Assembly: GCF_900290115.1 (NCBI RefSeq)
Contig: NZ_LT985748.1
Coordinates: 62,001-126,000 of the forward strand
DNA: 64,000 nucleotides
DNA from: Alistipes sp. Marseille-P5061
GTDB taxonomy: Bacteria; Bacteroidota; Bacteroidia; Bacteroidales; Rikenellaceae
Reading direction: 5' to 3'
The first letter of the stretch is position 1. Each line of letters opens with the position of its first letter. Below, piece by piece: positions 8,233 to 15,693 of this stretch. The notes below the pieces were generated by a model, which saw nothing but the letters and a program-made list of their open reading frames with translations, did no database searches and was not told the origin of the DNA. The translations under genes were made by a program, and so were the position numbers.

Positions 8233-9495
8233 TCAACGGTAGAAGCGCGAAACGGGGTAGATGTTCACCGGGTAGCTGCCCCGGTTGACCAGATTGTTCT
8301 TCAGCACGGGCTCCTCGCCGCTGCAGTCGTAGACCAGGATGTTGCCGTCGGAGACAATCGCCTCGCTCAGCTCGTTCGAAACCGAGACGTAGAGCAGCTG
8401 CCGCTCGGGGTCGGCCACCACGTTGCAGGTCAGGTAGCGCGCCTCGGGGGCGTCGTCCGTGACGTGGATGTACTCCTCGACCTCCCACGTCTTGAGCGAG
8501 AGGCGGCTCACGGTGAGCGAGCCGGCGGCGAAGTAGAGGTAGTCGCCCGCGAGCGTCACGCCCGACGAGTTCATGAACTCGGCCGAGATGTCGGCGTTGA
8601 GCGGCCGCTCGAGGGTGATGCTCCACGAGTCGGTGTCGACGTAGGTGAGGTAGCTCTTCGTGCTGCCCGAGCGTCCGCAGGTGGCCACGAGCAGCTCGTG
8701 GTCGCCCGTGCGGCAGATGCCGCTGATGAACTCGCCCTTGAGCGGCAGCTCACGCGTCACCTCGTCGCTGCCCCGGGTGAACTCGAAGAGCTTGGTCTCG
8801 GACCAGAAGCCCCCTCCGGCGCAGTAGAGGTGGTCGCCGATGACGGTCATGCCGCGCGTCGAGACCACCGTCTCGATGGTGGCACCCTGGTTGCCGAAGG
8901 CATAGGAGCCCTTGACGATGTTCAGCTCGCCGGTTGTGCCGTCGAGCCGGAACAGACCCTGGCTGTCCGAGAAGAAGATGTTGTGCTCGTCCATGACGGC
9001 GATGTTCTCCAGCGGGGTCAACAGCGGGAGCATCTCCTGCTCCTCGAGCGAACCTTCGGGCCGGGGGAAGGTGAGGTCGTCGGCCGTGAAGACCTTTTCG
9101 CGGCGGAACGTCTCGGCGTCGGCCACGACCAGACATCCGTCGCCGGCTTCGTTGTTCGGCCGGTAAAGGTTGTTGCTCATGATGTAGATTTTCCCGTTGC
9201 ACATGTCGAGGTCCATGGCCTCGTTGCCGAAGGCCGAACCGTTGACCGTCCGGTAGACATCCTTTTCGATGGTGCCGTCGGGCGCAAGGTAGGAAATCGA
9301 ACCGTTCTCCGACATGCGGGCCCCCTGATTGAGCAGGATGACACCGTCGGGGTCGGCATACCCCTCCTGGTGGGCGGGAGGGGGAGTGCCGCCGTCGTTG
9401 TCCGTGTCGGACGTGCAGCCGTTGAGCAGGGCCGATGCGCCGAGCACCGCACCCCATAACCAGATTCGTTTCATGGTCGAAGATATGTTTTTCAT
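8233..9495 (-). CDS. BtuG-like beta-propeller surface lipoprotein (DUF5074/YncE type), copy 3
   Basis: 420 residues with a lipoprotein signal (MKRIWLWGAVLGASALLNGC); an in-frame ATG seven codons into the ORF (9474) is an equally good start. The body has propeller-like repeats (GVILLNQG, NGSISYLAPDGTIEKDVYRTVNG, GKIYIMSNN, DGCLVVADAETFRREKVF, NISAEFMNSSGV-type blades). The segment VILLNQG-x-NGSISYL aligns with FFLLNEGNMGSNKCTIDHF of the BtuG-like protein at 12078. BtuG proteins bind cobalamin at the cell surface and hand it to BtuB. It is the last gene of the riboswitch-controlled operon, 6 bp after the previous stop. Cobalamin binding by this copy is inference. Confidence 0.78.
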   Translation of the reverse strand: MKNISSTMKRIWLWGAVLGASALLNGCTSDTDNDGGTPPPAHQEGYADPDGVILLNQGARMSENGSISYLAPDGTIEKDVYRTVNGSAFGNEAMDLDMCNGKIYIMSNNLYRPNNEAGDGCLVVADAETFRREKVFTADDLTFPRPEGSLEEQEMLPLLTPLENIAVMDEHNIFFSDSQGLFRLDGTTGELNIVKGSYAFGNQGATIETVVSTRGMTVIGDHLYCAGGGFWSETKLFEFTRGSDEVTRELPLKGEFISGICRTGDHELLVATCGRSGSTKSYLTYVDTDSWSITLERPLNADISAEFMNSSGVTLAGDYLYFAAGSLTVSRLSLKTWEVEEYIHVTDDAPEARYLTCNVVADPERQLLYVSVSNELSEAIVSDGNILVYDCSGEEPVLKNNLVNRGSYPVNIYPVSRFYR

Positions 9496-9501
9496 GGTCG
9501 T

Positions 9502-10938
9502 CTATCGGTTTTCGGGGAAAAAGAACCCGGCCGGGAAGTTAGTGTAGTTCTCATATTTGGCCAGCGGTGACAGGAAGTCGCCGGCGGGGTCGAACGCCCA
9601 AATCTGGTTCTGGGTGAACAGGGCGAAGGACTTGATGGAGTTGATAAGCAGGTGGCCCGTTGCGGGGTGTACGCCCAGCCCGTTGTAGAGTTGTCCGGCA
9701 TTGGGGTCCAGCCCCGACACGTCGATCAGCAGCTCGACGGCGTCGAGTCCCGAAGCGGCGTCGAGTTTGGCGCTCTCGTCGAAGGGGAGCCGGTAGATGG
9801 TCGTTCCGTCGGCGTAGTAGACGAGGTTGTCGTGTGCGGCGAATGCCACGCCCGAGGCTCCTGCCGTGGGTTTGATGTTGATTTGACGCTGTACGATGTC
9901 CTGGGTCGAAAGGTCGAACTTGTTCATGGCCGTCTTGCCGAATCCGAACGTCATAATCCACATCCGGCCGTCGTCCGCGGCCTGGATGCCCAGCACCTCG
10001 TTGATGTCGCATTCGATGCCGGTGAGCGGGAGCCGGATGCTGTTGACGGCGTCGCTTTCGGGCGAAATCTCGTAAATCTTGCTGATGTATCCCGACAGGT
10101 AGGTGTAGACCTTGCCGTTCATCGTGACAAAGCGGCTCTTGGGTGCATCCTCCGAACCTTCGACGAAGGTTAGCGTTCCGGTTTCGCCGTCGAGCCGGTG
10201 GACGCCGGCATTGTCGCGGATGTAGATGTGGCGCTCGTCGAGTACGGCGATGTGCGTCGGCCAGTCGAGTCCGGCCAGCTCTTCGTTGGAGAAGGAGGCC
10301 GTCCGGCGCAGCGTGCGGGCATCCATGACCACAAGCATGCCGTCGTTCTCGAACTCCGCGCCGTTGGCGTTCCGGTTGCCGTTCTGCGAGATGACGTAGA
10401 TTTTGCCGTCACAGAAGGCCATGTCCTGCGCCACGTTGCCCAGCTCCGAGCCGTTGACCGTGCGGTAGGCGTCGTCGAGCACGTAGCCCTCGGGCGAGAT
10501 GTAGGTCAGCGAGCCGTTCTCGGTGGTCATGTTGCCCTCGTTGAGGATGAACGTGCCGGCCGGGTCGTCGAAGGTGTTGAGGCAGCGGAGCTCAACCTCG
10601 CAGAGCGGCTGCTGCGCGGCGGAACCCGTGGCCGAGAGGCGCAGCACGGCCTTCGAGACGGCGTCGTCCGCAGCCTCGAGCGTGATGCTGCCCGCGGCGG
10701 GGTCGATGGCGATGTCCCAACCCTGGGGAAGGGCCTCGGCCGTGAGTCCGGCAAGGTGCTCGGCCTTGTAGGTGAGCGTCGTCGGCGTGCCCGGGACGAC
10801 CATCACGGGCATGCCCGTCTCGACGCCCGTCGTGAATTCGAAGGTCGGCTCGGCAGCCGGCGTATCGTCGCTGCTGCACGAGGCGGTGGTGAGTGCCGCC
10901 GCAAGCAGCAGCGTGCTCCAGAGTAATCTGTTCTTCAT
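9502..10938 (-). CDS. BtuG-like beta-propeller surface lipoprotein with N-terminal extra domain, copy 2
   Basis: 478 residues from ATG 10938, where a lipoprotein signal begins (MKNRLLWSTLLLAAALTTASC, then SSDD). Residues ~25-120 are an additional beta-rich domain (TYKAEHLAGLTAEALPQGWDIAIDP) absent from the other copies. The rest is a DUF5074/YncE propeller starting with GTFILNEGNMTTENGSLTYISPEGYVLDDAYRTVNGSELGN, closely resembling copy 3 in the same blade. The ORF extends upstream of 10938 in frame, but that stretch overlaps the next gene and is not coding. The neighbours and riboswitch suggest a surface cobalamin or corrinoid binder. Direct evidence for ligand is absent. Confidence 0.78.
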   Translation of the reverse strand: MKNRLLWSTLLLAAALTTASCSSDDTPAAEPTFEFTTGVETGMPVMVVPGTPTTLTYKAEHLAGLTAEALPQGWDIAIDPAAGSITLEAADDAVSKAVLRLSATGSAAQQPLCEVELRCLNTFDDPAGTFILNEGNMTTENGSLTYISPEGYVLDDAYRTVNGSELGNVAQDMAFCDGKIYVISQNGNRNANGAEFENDGMLVVMDARTLRRTASFSNEELAGLDWPTHIAVLDERHIYIRDNAGVHRLDGETGTLTFVEGSEDAPKSRFVTMNGKVYTYLSGYISKIYEISPESDAVNSIRLPLTGIECDINEVLGIQAADDGRMWIMTFGFGKTAMNKFDLSTQDIVQRQINIKPTAGASGVAFAAHDNLVYYADGTTIYRLPFDESAKLDAASGLDAVELLIDVSGLDPNAGQLYNGLGVHPATGHLLINSIKSFALFTQNQIWAFDPAGDFLSPLAKYENYTNFPAGFFFPENR

Positions 10939-10994
10939 GACAAGTGGTTTGTGATAAAATAAAATGTTTAATACGAATCGCTTGTTGGGTCCTC

Positions 10995-12023
10995 CTATCG
11001 TCCGATGCCCTCGCTCGGGAGCTCCTCGCCCGTGAGGTGGAGGTCGGTGACGCCCATCACCTCGGTCGAGCACTCGCCCAGCCAGCCGTTGACCTGGTTG
11101 ACTCCCGTGTGGATGCGGATGAAGTCCACGCCGGGCAGATGGACCGGAGAGCCCGAGGCGTCGACCGCCCAGTCGATGTCGATGGCCGAGGCGGCGCTCT
11201 CGTTGGTGTCGTTGTCGGCATATCCGAAGGCGAAGCGGTAGAGGGCGTAGTTGGTCCCCGCGCCGCTCAGGTCGATGCCGTTCTGCGGCAGGCGCGTCCC
11301 CTCGAAGGTGAGCTCGTCGTCGGTGAGCCACTGCGGGTAGTAGGACTGCAGGTGCGCCGAGTTCATGGCGATGTAGCCCGTCTGCTGCAGGTTGTCCTCC
11401 CAGCGGATGTACTCCTCGGTGGGGGCGCCGGGCTCCTGTGCCGGGCGGTGGTAGGTGATGCGGTAGCCGAGCTGCGTGCGGGTGTCGTTGCCCGCCTCGG
11501 CCGCCTTGTCGAGCCACGACTCGGAGGCCGTGGGGTAGGAGCTGCCGGCAATCTCGTACCATTCGTCCTCGTCGGGACGGCCGTTCGAGTTGGCGTCCCA
11601 GGCCACCTGGATGACGCCCGGCTCGCTGCTGCCGTATGCGCTCTGGCCGCTGGCGTAGAAGGCGTTGCCCAGCACGCGGAAGTCGCACAGCCCGGCGCGG
11701 TTCTCAATCGTGTGGTCGAAGCCGACGACGATGTAGCCGCCGAAACCGCCCAGCGAGACCATGCCCTGGCGGTTGTTGCCGATGGCTTCGAGCGCCTTGC
11801 GGTTCATGTCCTCGGGCGTGTCGCCCTCGCTGTATTCGGGCAGCTGGTTGACGAACTGCCCCGGGGCGGGGCGGAACTCCACGACGCGCGTGACGTAGGG
11901 TGTGGCCTTGCCCGTCGAGGGGGCGTCGTCACCCCCGTCCGTCGAGCAGGAGAGTGTCGCAAGGGCCAGCACAAGGGCGGCCGAAGTGCGGCAGAACCGG
12001 TTGTTCGGAAGAATCTGTTTCAT
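10995..12023 (-). CDS. Surface lipoprotein of the cobalamin operon (uncharacterised)
   Basis: 342 residues with a lipoprotein signal ending in ALATLSC. It is not a propeller: the body reads VTRVVEFRPAPGQFVNQLPEYSEGDT, then LGGFGGYIVVGFDHTIEN, GVIQVAWDANSNGRPDEDEWYEIAGSSY and YRITYHRP. This is a beta-sandwich-like composition with a calcium-loop-like DANSNGRPDEDEW stretch. Proteins of this kind occur beside BtuB/BtuG genes in Bacteroidales and are labelled only cell-surface proteins. It may be a structural or corrinoid-binding partner, analogous in role but not clearly in sequence to BtuH. Function is inference from context. Confidence 0.65.
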   Translation of the reverse strand: MKQILPNNRFCRTSAALVLALATLSCSTDGGDDAPSTGKATPYVTRVVEFRPAPGQFVNQLPEYSEGDTPEDMNRKALEAIGNNRQGMVSLGGFGGYIVVGFDHTIENRAGLCDFRVLGNAFYASGQSAYGSSEPGVIQVAWDANSNGRPDEDEWYEIAGSSYPTASESWLDKAAEAGNDTRTQLGYRITYHRPAQEPGAPTEEYIRWEDNLQQTGYIAMNSAHLQSYYPQWLTDDELTFEGTRLPQNGIDLSGAGTNYALYRFAFGYADNDTNESAASAIDIDWAVDASGSPVHLPGVDFIRIHTGVNQVNGWLGECSTEVMGVTDLHLTGEELPSEGIGR

Positions 12024-12077
12024 GTTTTTTTATGGGATATTTGTCGTTCTATTGTCGGATGGCTGCGCCGGGCTGCA

Positions 12078-13247
12078 TCAGTAGAAGGGCTCGGGCGAGA
12101 AGGCGATGTGAGCCGGGATGTCCCCCGTGCGGACCCGCCAGCGGAACTCCCCCTCGGGCGAGAAGCAGTAGAGGTAGCCCGGCGTCACGTAGTTGGTGGC
12201 GTCGCAGACGTAGAGCTCCTTGGTCTCGGGGTTGACCGCCACGCCGTAGGGCAGCACAATCTCGCGGTCGGTGCCGTCGGTGATGAAGTTGCGCGAGACG
12301 ATGCGCTGCTCGGCCGTGTCGTAGACGGCGTAGGAGACCTCGTTGCTCTGCGAGGTGTAGCTCCACTCGGTGCTGATGATGTAGAGCCGGTCGTCGTCGA
12401 TGCACATCTCGCTGGCCGCGATGCCGAGGCTGCCGATGACGCGCTCGCTGGCCGCGTCGATGACGTAGATGTCGGAGCCCGTGCCGTAGTAGTCGCCGCG
12501 CGAGCTGACGTAGATGCGGCCGTAGCGGTCGAGCTCCATGCGGTGGAGGTTGATGGCCACGTCGATGGTGTTGACCACCTCGAACGTGTCGAGGTCGATG
12601 ACCGAGACCGTGCGGTCGTAGTTGGGGAAGCGGTATCCCCCCGAGTTGGCCACGTAGAGCCGTCCGCCCGTGATGACCATCTCCTCGGGCTGGTAGCCGA
12701 CCGTCACCTCGCGGGTGATTTCGAGCGTGCGGGTGTCGATTTCGACCACCTTGCCCGGGCGCGCCTCGGGGTCAATCTGCACGGGCCCGGCGTAGGAGCT
12801 CACGTAGGCGCGGTCGCCCTCGAAGACGATGTAGCGGCAGTTGGGTATCGAGATGCTGCCGATGTGCTCGGCCGTGTAGACATCCATCACCTCGACCAGA
12901 TTCGAGCAGTTGACCACCGCGTAGAGCCGCCGGTCGTGGATGGCCAGGTCGTTGCCCACGTCGCCCAGCTCCTTCACCACGCCGGGGTTGCGCTCCGGGT
13001 AGATGTTGCGCCGGTAGCCGCCGCTGCGGGCGTCGAAGTGGTCGATGGTGCACTTGTTGCTGCCCATGTTGCCCTCGTTGAGCAGGAAGAAGCCCTCGAT
13101 GCGCTCGGGGGTGGTCGGCAGGGCGACGTAGTCCACCTCGGAGTGAATCATCGGCAGCTCCTTGCGGCAGGCCGTCGCGGCGAGCAGCAGCACGACGGCG
13201 GCGCAGGGGCGCAGCAGCGGTCCGAAGGTCTGGGAAAGGGGTTTCAT
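12078..13247 (-). CDS. BtuG-like cobalamin-binding surface lipoprotein, copy 1
   Basis: 389 residues with a lipoprotein signal (LLLAATAC, then RKELP). The sequence is a regular YncE-like propeller: FFLLNEGNMGSNKCTIDHFD, GDVGNDLAIHDRRLYAVVNCSNLVEVMDVYT, KVVEIDTRTLEITREVTVGYQPEEMVITGGRLYVANSGG, and DRTVSVIDLDTFEVVNTIDV. This is the BtuG architecture: a surface lipoprotein that captures cobalamin with very high affinity and caps the BtuB receptor. It starts 7 bp after the BtuB stop. It is the most canonical of the three propellers in this operon and the best candidate for the true BtuG. Confidence 0.87.
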   Translation of the reverse strand: MKPLSQTFGPLLRPCAAVVLLLAATACRKELPMIHSEVDYVALPTTPERIEGFFLLNEGNMGSNKCTIDHFDARSGGYRRNIYPERNPGVVKELGDVGNDLAIHDRRLYAVVNCSNLVEVMDVYTAEHIGSISIPNCRYIVFEGDRAYVSSYAGPVQIDPEARPGKVVEIDTRTLEITREVTVGYQPEEMVITGGRLYVANSGGYRFPNYDRTVSVIDLDTFEVVNTIDVAINLHRMELDRYGRIYVSSRGDYYGTGSDIYVIDAASERVIGSLGIAASEMCIDDDRLYIISTEWSYTSQSNEVSYAVYDTAEQRIVSRNFITDGTDREIVLPYGVAVNPETKELYVCDATNYVTPGYLYCFSPEGEFRWRVRTGDIPAHIAFSPEPFY

Positions 13248-13254
13248 GGCGGGG

Positions 13255-15261
13255 TCAGAAGGAGTATTGTGCGATGATTTTGAAGTTGATGCCGGGCATG
13301 GGGTAGCAGGCCACCACCTCGTACTGCTGGTTGAGCAGGTTGTTCACCTCGAGCGTGGCGCGCAGCTCGCCGCGCCCCAGCTCCCAGCTGCGCCCCAGCG
13401 AGAGGTCGCTCGTATACCAGGGCTGCTGGTAGTTGTAGACGATGTTGGCCTGCGAGGAGTAGCGCTCGCCCGTATAGATGAAGCTGTAGCTCGCCTCCCA
13501 GCGCCGCCAGTTGAGGTTGAGCGCCGCCGAGCCGCTGTGCCACGGGATGTAGGGTATCTGCCCGCCGTAGAACTCGCTCGTCGGGTCGGTGAAGTCCTGC
13601 GCCTTCTGGTAGGTGTAGTTCAGACGCGTGGTGAGCGTGAAGTCGCGGCCGATGGCCCACCCGCTCTCGAGTGCGGCGTCGATGCCCCGGATTTCGACGT
13701 TGCCCAGGTTGACCATCGTCCAGCGGAAGAAGTTCGAGGTGGGGGTGGCTACGATTTTGTTCTCCACCTCGTTGTAGTAGAGGTCGGCCTGGATGCTCAG
13801 ATGGCGCAGCCACGTGTGCTCGAACTTCCATCCGTAGGTGAAGCCCACGTCGTACTGGGTGGTGAACTCGGGGTCGAGGTTGATGTTGCCCACGAAGGTG
13901 TAGTAGAGGTCGTTGAGCGTCGGCATGCGGAAAATGCGCTTGTAGAAGGCGCGCAGGTTGAAGTCCGCCCGGGCGAAGGGCCTCCACGAGAGGAAGACGG
14001 CCGGGGTGAGCTTCCGCTTGTCGGGGGCCGACTCGCCGCGCGTGCGGTCGTGGACGAGCGTCCCGAGCAGGCTGGCCTGCAGCTCGGCGCGGCCGAAGCG
14101 CAGCGACGTGGCCACGGAGGCCAGCAGTGTGTGGCGGCGCGGATAGGCGAAGTCGCGCAGGTCGGCGTCGAGCAGGTTGAACTGGTAGTCGGCCGAGAAG
14201 CTCGCCTCCCACCACGGGAAGAGCTTGAAGCGGTTGGCCGCCGAGAGGTAGAGCTCCTGCTGGTAGTAGCGGTTGTCGGTGTACATGATGGACTCGTCCT
14301 TGCGGGGGTCGGCCAGGTAGTGGAGGTAGTCGTAGGCGTACTTGGCGTTGACGAGCAGGCTGTACCACGGCTCGAAGTCCTTCTTGAGCGCCCCCTGGAC
14401 GAAGAAGTTGGTGTCCCACTGCCGGTCCTCGTGCGAGAACTTGTTGCGCACCACCGCCCCGGGATAGCCCCGCTCCGAGGTGTAGAGGTAGGCCTTGGCG
14501 CGCCAGTAGCCCTGCTCCAGACGGCCGAAGGTGCCCCCCTCGACGCGCAGGGCGTTGATGTCGCCGTTGCGGCGCACGGCCGTCGTGTCGTAGCCCTCCT
14601 CCATGCGGTAGGTGAAGCGGTAGCGCCCCGACGAGTGGAGGTATTCGGCGCTGAGCGAGCTGCTCACCCGCTCGGTGATTCGGTGCTCCCAGAGCAGCGC
14701 GGGGTTGACCACGCCGAACGAGCCGCTCTTGAAGGTCGCCTTGACGTGGTCGTGCTCCCCCTCCTCGAAGCGGGGCGTGCGCGTCTGGAGGTAAATCGAG
14801 CCCGACGAGCCGAAATCCTTGGCCGGCTGGAAGATGGCGCTCTTCTGGCCGTTGTAGAGGGTGATGGACTCCATGTTGTCGAGCGAGAAGCGCCCCAGGT
14901 CGACCGTGCCGTTCTGGGCGTTGCCCAGCTCGATACCGTCGTAGAAGACCCCCACGTGGTTGGTGCCCATCGAGCGGATGTTGACCGTCTTCAGACCGCC
15001 CACGCCGCCGTAGTCCTTGATTTGTACCCCCGAGAAGTAGCGCAGCGCGTCGGCCACGTTGTGGGTGCCCAGCCGCTGGAGCGCCCGTCCCGAGAGCTCC
15101 TGCACGGGAATCACCTCGCGGCGCACGATGTGCCCCGTGATGACCACCTCCTCGACATGCTGCAGCGAGTCGAGGCTCTGGGCGTGTGCCGCCATGCATG
15201 CATTCAGACCCGCACAAAGGGGTATGAACAGTCTTAGAAAACCGTAAATCCTGTAAAACAT
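13255..15261 (-). CDS. btuB: TonB-dependent cobalamin receptor (BtuB-like)
   Basis: 668 residues. A signal peptide (~27 residues ending AAHAQ) is followed by a TonB-box-like EEVVITG. The plug domain reads VADALRYFSGVQIKDYGGVGGLKTVNIRSMGTNHVGVFYDGIELGNAQNG, and the barrel ends with a terminal aromatic (FKIIAQYSF). No carboxypeptidase-like N-terminal domain is present, as in other small-ligand receptors such as BtuB. Assignment to cobalamin rests on the riboswitch 58 bp upstream and the BtuG-like gene directly downstream. It would import corrinoids across the outer membrane with TonB energy. The inner-membrane BtuCDF transporter is not in this window. Confidence 0.9.
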   Translation of the reverse strand: MFYRIYGFLRLFIPLCAGLNACMAAHAQSLDSLQHVEEVVITGHIVRREVIPVQELSGRALQRLGTHNVADALRYFSGVQIKDYGGVGGLKTVNIRSMGTNHVGVFYDGIELGNAQNGTVDLGRFSLDNMESITLYNGQKSAIFQPAKDFGSSGSIYLQTRTPRFEEGEHDHVKATFKSGSFGVVNPALLWEHRITERVSSSLSAEYLHSSGRYRFTYRMEEGYDTTAVRRNGDINALRVEGGTFGRLEQGYWRAKAYLYTSERGYPGAVVRNKFSHEDRQWDTNFFVQGALKKDFEPWYSLLVNAKYAYDYLHYLADPRKDESIMYTDNRYYQQELYLSAANRFKLFPWWEASFSADYQFNLLDADLRDFAYPRRHTLLASVATSLRFGRAELQASLLGTLVHDRTRGESAPDKRKLTPAVFLSWRPFARADFNLRAFYKRIFRMPTLNDLYYTFVGNINLDPEFTTQYDVGFTYGWKFEHTWLRHLSIQADLYYNEVENKIVATPTSNFFRWTMVNLGNVEIRGIDAALESGWAIGRDFTLTTRLNYTYQKAQDFTDPTSEFYGGQIPYIPWHSGSAALNLNWRRWEASYSFIYTGERYSSQANIVYNYQQPWYTSDLSLGRSWELGRGELRATLEVNNLLNQQYEVVACYPMPGINFKIIAQYSF

Positions 15262-15318
15262 TCGCTTGTCGATTCGACCGTCCTCTCCACGGGTCCGGTC
15301 AACCGGTAAAAATTCGTT

Positions 15319-15496
15319 GGCAGGTCTTCTGACTTTCTCCTCCTTCCGAGGCCTTCCCGACCCCGGGCGGGGTCAGTGGCATGTGATGTTCGGAAGGATT
15401 GGCGGAGGTTCACAGCAGCGGGACTGTTCGGGACTTGCACCCGATTCCCTTTTAATCCACAGGGCCTGAAGGGCCTCTTGGGGAACCAATCGGCCG
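15319..15496 (-). promoter_or_regulatory. Cobalamin riboswitch
   Basis: Read on the minus strand this leader has the conserved series of the B12 riboswitch: AAAAGGGAATCGGGTGCAAG, then ACAGTCCCGCTGCTGTGA, GCCACTG (complement of 15374-15380), GGGAAGG, and the 3' B12 box AGTCAGAAGACCTGCC (complement of 15319-15334). It lies between a promoter and the BtuB-like gene. Adenosylcobalamin binding should repress the five-gene operon. Confidence 0.95.
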
Positions 15497-15504
15497 TAAA
15501 GATA
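15497..15504 (-). promoter_or_regulatory. -7 element of the cobalamin operon
   Basis: TATCTTTA on the minus strand, one base from the TAnnTTTG consensus, lies immediately upstream of the riboswitch 5' end. Confidence 0.5.
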
Positions 15505-15650
15505 CGCTTTTTCCCCGAATGCGGAAGCGTAGGCCGGTGTTTTTTTCGCCCCGGCAGCGCGCCGCAGGGGCCATCGTGCTGATTCGTCGGTGGTTCGGAG
15601 CGTCGACAAAAATTTTCGGACGGTGCGCTCCGCTTTGGGAGCAAAATGTT

Positions 15651-15658
15651 TAATTTTG
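15651..15658 (+). promoter_or_regulatory. -7 element of malQ
   Basis: TAATTTTG matches TAnnTTTG and lies 35 bp before the malQ start. A TTTG at 15634 is too close to be a standard -33 box. Confidence 0.5.
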
Positions 15659-15693
15659 TAGGGTTAAAACCCTCCCCAAACCTATTCTGGCCT

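Noticed and set aside
10944..13277. A 777-codon plus-strand frame across the cobalamin operon
   Set aside because: Spans two real minus-strand genes and the gap between them; composition is typical antisense shadow.
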